Source of the DNA: Pseudomonadota bacterium
Lineage (GTDB): Bacteria; Pseudomonadota; Alphaproteobacteria; Rhizobiales; Beijerinckiaceae
Length of the DNA: 30,609 bases
Assembly (NCBI GenBank): GCA_023423995.1
Contig: JAFAEL010000233.1
Span: 1 to 30,609 of the forward strand
Direction: 5' to 3'
Each line of letters begins with the position of its first letter. Within the stretch, counting starts at the first letter, position 1. Positions 24,896-30,609 of this stretch are shown here, piece by piece. The translations under genes and the position numbers were made by a program. Below the pieces are notes generated by a model. It was given only the letters and a program-made list of their open reading frames with translations. It did not search any database and was not told the DNA's origin.

Positions 24896-25948
24896 CTAGA
24901 CGGTTACGGGTGCGGGATCCGGGCTGCCGAGCGGCCAGCGCGCCCGGGCGGGCGCCGTCATGTCGTCCGTGAGCCCGAGGCGAAGCCGCTCGATACCCGC
25001 CCAGGCAATCATCGCGCCGTTGTCGCCGCAGAGCTCGAGCGGGGGCGCGACGAGCTTCAGACCCGCCTCGCCCGCAAGGCGCGAGAGCGCGCGCCGGATG
25101 GCGCCGTTCGCTGCGACGCCGCCGGCCGTCACGAGGGCCGTCGGATGGCCGACCTGCTCGCGGAAGAGCTTGAGGCCGACGCGGGTGCGGTCGACCACCA
25201 CGTCCACCACGGCCGCCTGGAACGAGGCGCAGAGATCGGCCACGTCCGTGCCGTTGAGGGGCGCGACGCGCTCGGCCTCGAGGCGAAGCGCCGTCTTCAG
25301 GCCTGACAGGGAGAAGTCCGGCTTCGGACGACCGAGCATCGGGCGCGGCAGTTGGAAGCGCTCCGGGTTGCCGCGCGCCGCCTCGCGCTCGACCTCGGGG
25401 CCGCCCGGGTAGGCGAGGCCGAGGAGCTTGGCAACCTTGTCGAACGCCTCGCCCATCGCGTCGTCCACCGTCGTGCCGAGGCGCAGGTATTCGCCCACGC
25501 CGCGGACGGCGACGAGCTGGGTGTGCCCCCCGGAGGCGAGAAGCAGCAGGTAGGGGAAGCCGATGCCGTCCGTCATGCGCGGCGTCAGGGCATGCCCCTC
25601 GAGATGGTTCACGGCGATCAGCGGCTTCTGGGTGACGAGGGCCAGCGTCTTCGCGGTAGTGAGGCCGACCAGAACGCCGCCGATGAGGCCGGGCCCGGCC
25701 GCCGCCGCGATGCCCGACAGATCCCCGAAGCCGACGCCCGCAGCCGACAAGGCCCGGGCCGTCAGCCGGTCGATCATCTCGACATGGGCGCGGGCCGCGA
25801 TCTCCGGCACCACCCCGCCATAGGCAGAATGCTGGGCGATCTGGCTGAAGACCTCGTTGGAGAGGATCACGCCGCGCCCGTCGGCTCCGAGAGAAACCAC
25901 CGCGGCAGCCGTCTCGTCGCAAGTGGTCTCGAGCCCGAGAACAAGCAT
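24896..25948 (-). CDS. tsaD: tRNA N6-adenosine threonylcarbamoyltransferase
   Basis: TsaD transfers the threonylcarbamoyl group to A37 of ANN-decoding tRNAs (t6A), working with TsaB and TsaE. The 350-aa ASKHA-fold protein begins [18 protein letters not shown]. It has [16 protein letters not shown], the iron-binding NHLEGH (His115 and His119), [27 protein letters not shown]-like [11 protein letters not shown] and [10 protein letters not shown]. It is the first gene of a leftward unit with gpsA and the EVE gene, divergent from hemC across a 109-base gap. Confidence 0.97.
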   Translation of the reverse strand: MLVLGLETTCDETAAAVVSLGADGRGVILSNEVFSQIAQHSAYGGVVPEIAARAHVEMIDRLTARALSAAGVGFGDLSGIAAAAGPGLIGGVLVGLTTAKTLALVTQKPLIAVNHLEGHALTPRMTDGIGFPYLLLLASGGHTQLVAVRGVGEYLRLGTTVDDAMGEAFDKVAKLLGLAYPGGPEVEREAARGNPERFQLPRPMLGRPKPDFSLSGLKTALRLEAERVAPLNGTDVADLCASFQAAVVDVVVDRTRVGLKLFREQVGHPTALVTAGGVAANGAIRRALSRLAGEAGLKLVAPPLELCGDNGAMIAWAGIERLRLGLTDDMTAPARARWPLGSPDPAPVTV

Positions 25949-26006
25949 GGGTTGCGTCTAGTCCTGAAGGGAGATCGTCCACGCCTCGCGCGGAACGCAG
26001 CGCCAG

Positions 26007-26036
26007 CCTATAACGCGGCAGGGCCGCGCGAGGCAA
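26007..26036 (-). promoter_or_regulatory. Candidate sigma-70 promoter for tsaD
   Basis: On the minus strand TTGCCT (26036-26031) and TATAGG (26012-26007) are separated by 18 bases, each matching four of six consensus positions. The same bases give TATAAC on the plus strand (26009-26014), 44 bases before the hemC start, but without a recognisable -35 at the right distance. Confidence 0.3.
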
Positions 26037-26045
26037 AGCGGCCGC

Positions 26046-26050
26046 GGAGA
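26046..26050 (+). promoter_or_regulatory. Ribosome binding site supporting a TTG start for hemC
   Basis: GGAGA lies seven bases before the TTG at 26058. No in-frame ATG or GTG gives the family N-terminus, so this site decides the start. Confidence 0.75.
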
Positions 26051-26057
26051 TTCAATC

Positions 26058-26984
26058 TTGTCCGAGATCCCGACCCTCGTCATCGGCACGCGGGGCTCGC
26101 CGCTTGCGATGGCGCAGGCGAAGGAAGCGCAGGCGCGCCTCGCGGAGGCGCTCGGCTGCGACGCGGGGCCGCTCACGCTCCGCCCCTTCACCACAACTGG
26201 CGACGCAATTCAGGACCGGGCCCTCGCGGAGGCCGGCGGCAAGGGTTTGTTCACCAAGGAACTCGATGCCGCCCTGCTCGACGAGCGCATCGACTTCGCC
26301 GTGCACTCGGCCAAGGACCTTCCGACCTTCCTTCCCGACGGCCTCGTGATCGCGGCCTTCCTACCCCGAGAGGACGTGCGGGACGTCTTCATCTCGCGGC
26401 TGGCGGACAGCCTGGAGGCGCTGCCGCCCGGAACGGTGGTGGGTACGGCATCCCCGCGGCGGCAGGCGCTCGTCCTGCGGGCGCGCCCCGACCTCCGGGT
26501 GGGATTGCTGCGCGGGAATGTCGGCACCCGGCTCCAGAAACTGGAGCGCGGCGAGGCGGGCGCCACCCTGCTTGCGCTGGCGGGCCTGAAGCGCCTCGGG
26601 ATGGAAACGCACGCGACGCGGATCTTCTCGATCGACGAGATGCTGCCGGCCGTCGGCCAGGGGGCGATCGCCATCACGGCCCGAACCGGGGACGCCCGCA
26701 CGCGGGAGATGCTCGCGCGCATCAACCACCCGGAGACGGAGGCCGCGCTGACGCTGGAACGCGCTTTCCTGGCCGTGCTCGACGGTTCGTGCCGCACGCC
26801 CATCGCGGGCCATGCCCGCGTCGAGAGCGGGACGATACGCTTCCGGGGAATCGTCCTGCGCCCAGACGGAACGGATGCGGTCGAGATCGCTCTCGAGGGC
26901 GTCGCCCGTGACGCCGAGCGCCTCGGCCACCAGGCCGGGCACGAGATCAAGAACCGGCTGCTGCCGGGGATGCTGCAGGCCTGA
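26058..26984 (+). CDS. hemC: Porphobilinogen deaminase (hydroxymethylbilane synthase)
   Basis: HemC polymerises four porphobilinogens into hydroxymethylbilane, the precursor of haem, sirohaem, cobalamin and bacteriochlorophyll. The 308 residues contain LVIGTRGSPLAMAQ, GGKGLFTKELD, DFAVHSAKDLPT (catalytic Asp), GTASPRRQA, LLRGNVGTRLQKL, PAVGQGAIA and LDGSCRTPIAGHA, in which Cys245 carries the dipyrromethane cofactor. The start codon is TTG, supported by GGAGA seven bases upstream. hemD follows after three bases, so the two consecutive enzymes are co-expressed. Confidence 0.97.
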   Translation: MSEIPTLVIGTRGSPLAMAQAKEAQARLAEALGCDAGPLTLRPFTTTGDAIQDRALAEAGGKGLFTKELDAALLDERIDFAVHSAKDLPTFLPDGLVIAAFLPREDVRDVFISRLADSLEALPPGTVVGTASPRRQALVLRARPDLRVGLLRGNVGTRLQKLERGEAGATLLALAGLKRLGMETHATRIFSIDEMLPAVGQGAIAITARTGDARTREMLARINHPETEAALTLERAFLAVLDGSCRTPIAGHARVESGTIRFRGIVLRPDGTDAVEIALEGVARDAERLGHQAGHEIKNRLLPGMLQA

Positions 26985-26987
26985 GCC

Positions 26988-27731
26988 GTGAAGGTCCTGG
27001 TCACCCGGCCGAGGGGCCAGGCCGAAGCGACAGCGCGCCGGCTCGCCGCGCTCGGCCACGAAGCGTTGCGCGCACCGGTGCTGGACGTCGTGCCCACGGA
27101 AGAACCCGTGCCGGCCGGCCCGTTCGATGCGCTCCTCGTCACCAGCTCCAACGCGGTGCCCGCGCTGGCGGCCGAGCGGGAGCGGCTCTCACGGATTACC
27201 GCTTTCGCGGTTGGCCGCAGGACGGCGGACCAGTTGCGCGGAGCCGGATTCGCAAGCGTCGAGGAAGCGGCGGGCGACAGCCTCGATCTCGTCTGGCTGA
27301 TCCGGGCCTCCGTGCCCTCGGGAGCAAGGCTGCTCTACGCCGCAGGGCGTGACCGCAAGGTGGAACCGGCCCGGTCGCTCGTGGATGCGGGGTACGACCT
27401 CCAGGTGTGGGACTGCTACGAGGCCGTTGCAGCCCGCTCCCTCCCCCAGGAGGCAAGGGAGGCCCTGAGGAGCGGCCAGGCCGAGGTCATCCTCCATTAT
27501 TCCCGCCGCAGCGCCGCGTTGGTGGCAAGCCTCATCCGCGAGGCCGGCCTCGGTGAGGCGGTCGCCGGAACGGTGCATCTCTGCCTGTCGGCGGACGTCG
27601 CGCAGGGGCTGCGCTCCCTGGTCGGGATCCGTATCCTGATCGCACAACGACCGGACGAGGAATCCCTCCTCGCGCTCCTGGCGAGGGCCGGACGCCCTCC
27701 GGGCTCGCAGCCGCCACAATCGGGGTGCTAA
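26988..27731 (+). CDS. hemD: Uroporphyrinogen-III synthase
   Basis: HemD closes hydroxymethylbilane with inversion of ring D to uroporphyrinogen III. The family is poorly conserved, but the 247 aa begin with the typical KVLVTRPRGQAEATARRLAALGHE. They also show FDALLVTSSNAVPAL, FAVGRRTADQLRGAGF, LLYAAGRDRK, WDCYEA and ILHYSRRSAAL, in the usual two-domain order. The start is a GTG three bases after hemC. Position within hemC-hemD-Mic60-HemY supports the call. Confidence 0.93.
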   Translation: MKVLVTRPRGQAEATARRLAALGHEALRAPVLDVVPTEEPVPAGPFDALLVTSSNAVPALAAERERLSRITAFAVGRRTADQLRGAGFASVEEAAGDSLDLVWLIRASVPSGARLLYAAGRDRKVEPARSLVDAGYDLQVWDCYEAVAARSLPQEAREALRSGQAEVILHYSRRSAALVASLIREAGLGEAVAGTVHLCLSADVAQGLRSLVGIRILIAQRPDEESLLALLARAGRPPGSQPPQSGC

Positions 27732-27788
27732 GGACGGAACCAATCCGCCAAGCTTCGATTGCCGGACAGCATTGGAACCGCGCTCACG

Positions 27789-29309
27789 ATGAAGGATCGA
27801 AAGCCAGGATCGCGCCGCCCGAGCGACCCTTACCGCCGCGAACCGCCGGTGATCGACTTGCCGAAGGCGGAGTTCTCCTCTTCGCAGCAGGCCGAGGCTT
27901 CCGTGGCGGACGAGGTCTCGGAGGCGCAGACCGCGATCGAACCGATCGCCGCAACCGGTCTGGATGGCGCCGCCAAGCCTCAGGCCGCCAAGCCTCAGGA
28001 AGTGCCCGTAGCGGAGGAGGCTCCGACGCCGAAGCCCACGCCCGACGAGGAGATCCCGACGGACGCGCCGGCTGCGCCGGCCGATTCGCCCGCGCTCGAC
28101 ACGGCTCCCGTCGGCGGGACCACGTCGTCCGTTCCGCCGATCCCGCCCCCGCCTCCCGCTCCGGAGAAGCGGAGCGCCAGCGGCGTGATCGCCGCGAGCC
28201 TCATCGGCGGCGTGGTCGGCGCCGCCTTCGCGGTCGGCGCGGATATCTATTGGCGCCAGCCCCCTGCCGATTACGAGAGCCGGCTGGCCGCGCTCGAAAC
28301 GCGACCCCAGCCGGCCGCACCGCCCCCGGGCGCGGCGCAGCCCGCGAACGAGGCGCTGGAAGGCCGGATCGGCACGCTTGAGAATCAGGTGCGCTCCCTC
28401 ACGGACACCGTGGCCGCGGCCCGGAGCGCCGCCGAGGGCGCGGAGCGGCAGGTAGCGGAGCTCGCGAGCCGCCCGGCACCAGCCGAGCCCGCGCCCGCTA
28501 CTCCGGCTCCGCCCCAGACCGATCCCGCCGTCCGGGAGGATCTCGACAGGCTGGGCAGCCGCCTGGATGCGGTCGACGGACGGCTGGCCCAGGCGGCTCC
28601 GTCCGCCGCAATCGACGAGCTGAAGGCCGCGCTTCAGAACGCGCAGAACGGAGCCGAGGAGCGCCAGCGTGCGGTCACGGCGGCGATCGGAGCCGTGCAG
28701 GCGGCGACGACCGGCCTGGACGGGCGCGTCCAGGCCAACGGCGAGGCGATTGCAAAGCTGTCGGCCGAGGTCGCGAAACTTCCCCCGTCGCTGCTCCAGG
28801 CGGCCCTGCGGGCCGTGGTAGCCGGGCAGATCGGACAGGATCTGCGCAGCGGCCGCCCGCTCGGCCCGGCCCTGTCCGCGCTCGAGCGGCTAGGCACCTC
28901 CGGTCCGGCGGTCGAGGCGCTCCGCCCCTTCGCGGCCCAGGCCGCCCCGAGCGCCCAGGCGCTCGCGGCGGAATTCAAGCCGCTCGCCGACAAGATCACG
29001 GAGCAGCCCCAGGGGCCGTCCGGCTCGATCGCCGATCGCCTCATGCGGGTCGCCGAGAAGGTGGTCACCGTGCGGGCCGTCGGCGATGGCAGCGGGCGGG
29101 ACGTCCCGGGCCTCGTCGGCCGCATCGAGGCCGCGCTCAACCGGGGCGCCCTCGGGGAGGCAGCGGCCGCCTGGGAATCCCTCCCGGACGAGCCGAGACG
29201 CGTCTCTGCCGAATGGGGCGCGCGTCTCAAGGCCCGCATCGCCGCCGACAACGCCGCCCAGACGATCGGCGCCGAATCACTCGCCGCGCTCGACGCGCCG
29301 TCCCGCTGA
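27789..29309 (+). CDS. Mitofilin/Mic60-like membrane protein (COG4223)
   Basis: This 506-aa protein is the alphaproteobacterial counterpart of mitochondrial Mic60, which shapes inner-membrane invaginations. It has a long Pro/Ala/Glu-rich cytoplasmic N-terminus (1-130), one transmembrane helix at about 131-155 (GVIAASLIGGVVGAAFAVG), a periplasmic coiled-coil region (about 170-330, with many Ala, Glu, Arg and Gln heptads) and a conserved C-terminal segment (LIGR-type VPGLVGRIEAALNRGALGEAAAAWESLPDEPRR). Its place between hemD and the HemY gene is characteristic of alphaproteobacteria. The ATG at 27789 is preferred to a TTG at 27759. Weak Shine-Dalgarno only. It contains an exact 15-base duplication. 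Confidence 0.88.
   Translation: MKDRKPGSRRPSDPYRREPPVIDLPKAEFSSSQQAEASVADEVSEAQTAIEPIAATGLDGAAKPQAAKPQEVPVAEEAPTPKPTPDEEIPTDAPAAPADSPALDTAPVGGTTSSVPPIPPPPPAPEKRSASGVIAASLIGGVVGAAFAVGADIYWRQPPADYESRLAALETRPQPAAPPPGAAQPANEALEGRIGTLENQVRSLTDTVAAARSAAEGAERQVAELASRPAPAEPAPATPAPPQTDPAVREDLDRLGSRLDAVDGRLAQAAPSAAIDELKAALQNAQNGAEERQRAVTAAIGAVQAATTGLDGRVQANGEAIAKLSAEVAKLPPSLLQAALRAVVAGQIGQDLRSGRPLGPALSALERLGTSGPAVEALRPFAAQAAPSAQALAAEFKPLADKITEQPQGPSGSIADRLMRVAEKVVTVRAVGDGSGRDVPGLVGRIEAALNRGALGEAAAAWESLPDEPRRVSAEWGARLKARIAADNAAQTIGAESLAALDAPSR
27969..27998. repeat. Exact 15-base tandem duplication inside the Mic60 gene
   Basis: GCCGCCAAGCCTCAG occurs twice in a row, encoding AAKPQ-AAKPQ at residues 61-70 in the disordered N-terminal region. 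The frame is kept. Confidence 0.9.
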
Positions 29310-29325
29310 CCCAGGGTCTCCTCGC

Positions 29326-30609
29326 ATGTGGCGCGTTCTCCTCTACCTCGCACTCTTCGCCGTGGCGGCATCGGGCGCCGTCTGGCTCGCGGACAATCCG
29401 GAGACGATCTCTTTCACGTGGGCCGGCCGCGAATACACGACCTCTCTCGCGATCGGCGTCGTGGCGATCGTCGTCCTGGCGATGCTGCTGTCGCTCGTCT
29501 GGGCGATCATCCGGGGCATCCTGCGCATTCCTAGCCGCGTCGGGGAAGGCTCGCGCCGCCGCAAGCGCGAGCGCGGCCTGACCGCCCTGTCGCGGGGCAT
29601 CATCGCGGTCGGGGCCGGTGACGTGACGACGGGCCGGCGCTACGCGAACGAGGCCGAGCGCCTCCTCGGGCACCAGCCCCTGGCGCTCCTGCTGAAGGCC
29701 CAGGCCGCGCAGGCCGCCGGCAATCGCGATGCCGCGGAGGCGGCGTTCCGCGAGATGACGGAGGTGCCGGAGACGCGCGTGCTGGGGCTGCGCGGGCTCT
29801 TCGTCGAGGCGCGTCGCTCGGGCGACCTGCCCGCGGCGCGCAACTATGCCGAGGAAGCCGCCCGGCTTGCCCCCTCGGTCGGGTGGGCGAGCGACGCCGT
29901 GCTCGAGGCCTACTCCGCCGAAGGGAACTGGTCGGCGGCCCTGCGCAGCGTCGAACGCCGGGCCTCGCTCGGCCTGCTCGACCGCGCCGCCTCCCGCCGC
30001 CAGCGGGCCGTGCTCCACGCAGCCGACGCCCTCTCCAAGGAGCAGAGCGATCCCGACCGGGCGCTCGATGCCGCGCTCGAGGCCGTACGCCTCGCACCGG
30101 ACCTCGTCCCGGCCGTCGTCCTCGCGGCGCGCCAGCTTTCCCGCAAGGGCGACCTGCGCCGTGCCGCCAAGATCGTCGAGACCGCCTGGCGCCAGATTCA
30201 GCATCCGGACCTTGCCGCCGCCTATCTGAACCTCCGGTCCGGCGATTCGGCCATGGACCGGCTGCGCCGCGCGGAGACCCTGGCCCGGCTGTCGAGCTGG
30301 TCGTCCGAATCGCGCCTCGCGATCGCACGGGCCGCCCTCGATGCCCGCGAGCCCGGCCGTGCCCGCGACGCGCTTCGTCCTCTCCTGGAGGAGCGCCCCA
30401 CGGTTCGCGTCTGCCTCGCCATGGCGGAGGTGGAACAGGCCGAGGGCGCGACGGGCCGGGTCCGGGAATGGCTCGCCCGCGCCGCCCACGCGCCGCGCGA
30501 CAAGGCCTGGATCGCGGACGGGGTCGTCTCCGAGACCTGGGCTCCCGTCTCGCCCGTCACCGGGCGTCTCGACGCCTTCGTCTGGGAAACCCCGCCGGAG
30601 GTGCTGGGC
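29326..30609 (+). CDS. HemY-like membrane TPR protein (partial)
   Basis: The first 428 residues are visible; the C-terminus lies beyond the right edge. Two transmembrane helices occur at about 4-22 (VLLYLALFAVAASGAVWLA) and 40-64 (SLAIGVVAIVVLAMLLSLVWAIIRG), with the HemY_N-domain pattern between and after them (DNPETISFTWAGREYTTS, RRRKRERGLTALSRGIIAVGAGD). Tetratricopeptide-like helices follow (AEAAFREMTEVPETRVLGLRGLFVEARRSGD, RALDAALEAVRLAPDL). This is the proteobacterial HemY found in hem operons, whose exact role is not settled. It must not be confused with Bacillus HemY, a protoporphyrinogen/coproporphyrinogen oxidase. ATG 16 bases after the Mic60 stop, with AGGG upstream. Confidence 0.92.
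   Translation, partial: MWRVLLYLALFAVAASGAVWLADNPETISFTWAGREYTTSLAIGVVAIVVLAMLLSLVWAIIRGILRIPSRVGEGSRRRKRERGLTALSRGIIAVGAGDVTTGRRYANEAERLLGHQPLALLLKAQAAQAAGNRDAAEAAFREMTEVPETRVLGLRGLFVEARRSGDLPAARNYAEEAARLAPSVGWASDAVLEAYSAEGNWSAALRSVERRASLGLLDRAASRRQRAVLHAADALSKEQSDPDRALDAALEAVRLAPDLVPAVVLAARQLSRKGDLRRAAKIVETAWRQIQHPDLAAAYLNLRSGDSAMDRLRRAETLARLSSWSSESRLAIARAALDAREPGRARDALRPLLEERPTVRVCLAMAEVEQAEGATGRVREWLARAAHAPRDKAWIADGVVSETWAPVSPVTGRLDAFVWETPPEVLG

Noticed and set aside
24570..26036. Open frame of 488 codons on the minus strand spanning tsaD and gpsA
   Set aside because: It is an alternative frame over two intact known genes, with Arg/Pro/Ala-rich low complexity; it is not a fusion protein.
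1..30609. Search by eye for tRNAs, rRNA, riboswitches, CRISPR repeats, insertion-sequence ends and phage genes
   Set aside because: Nothing convincing was seen. Gaps are short and free of arrays or transposase-like frames. A covariance-model scan could still reveal a small RNA that reading by eye would miss.

Overview
This is a high-GC (roughly two thirds G+C), densely coding chromosomal segment. It most likely comes from an alphaproteobacterium of the order Hyphomicrobiales (Rhizobiales); a Methylobacteriaceae- or Boseaceae-like genome would fit, but the family cannot be fixed from the sequence alone. The grounds are two gene orders: uvrC-pgsA-moaD-moaE, and hemC-hemD-Mic60-HemY divergent from tsaD-gpsA-EVE. 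GTG and TTG starts are also used, and a mitofilin/Mic60 homologue is present. I find 27 protein genes, two of them cut by the window edges. I see no tRNA, rRNA, CRISPR, insertion sequence, prophage or integrase. No stretch longer than about 210 bases lacks a gene.

Layout. 1-1730 (-): a molybdenum hydroxylase large subunit, 3' end outside the window. 1847-2164 (-): a small Gly-rich secreted protein. 2220-5753 (-): uvrC, pgsA, moaD and moaE in one direction with short gaps (nucleotide excision repair, phosphatidylglycerol synthesis, molybdopterin synthase). 5937-9542 (+): prs, queC, an isolated TadG-like von Willebrand factor A protein and a VUT-family transporter; queC and VUT both belong to queuosine-precursor supply. 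9546-12142 (-): cydA, cydB and a 31-residue DUF2474-type protein, forming a short-Q-loop (CIO-like) cytochrome bd quinol oxidase. 12240-14281 (-): a metallo-beta-lactamase-fold hydrolase downstream of a type IB topoisomerase. 14494-20071 (+): a His-rich secreted protein, gabD and a PutA without its DNA-binding domain. 20140-20693 (+): a ParD/ParE toxin-antitoxin pair. 20704-22221 (-): gpmI. 22370-23524 (+): an AI-2E-type transporter whose 3' end overlaps a convergent EVE-domain gene. 23456-25948 (-): tsaD, gpsA and the EVE gene. 26058 to the right edge (+): hemC, hemD, Mic60 and HemY.

How the parts fit. Most of the window is housekeeping: haem synthesis linked to membrane architecture (hemCD/Mic60/HemY), tRNA modification (queC, VUT, tsaD), glycolysis and lipid precursors (gpmI, gpsA, pgsA), PRPP supply, repair (uvrC), molybdopterin synthase next to a molybdoenzyme, and catabolism of proline and GABA/succinate semialdehyde (putA, gabD). 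The accessory elements are the ParDE pair, the orphan TadG-like protein, the His-rich secreted protein and the MBL hydrolase. I did not find a convincing new multi-gene system. The best leads are the queC/VUT neighbourhood, the 69-base convergent overlap of the EVE gene, two back-to-back hairpins before gabD, a hairpin abutting the gpmI ribosome binding site, and two exact 15-base in-frame duplications (in uvrC and Mic60).
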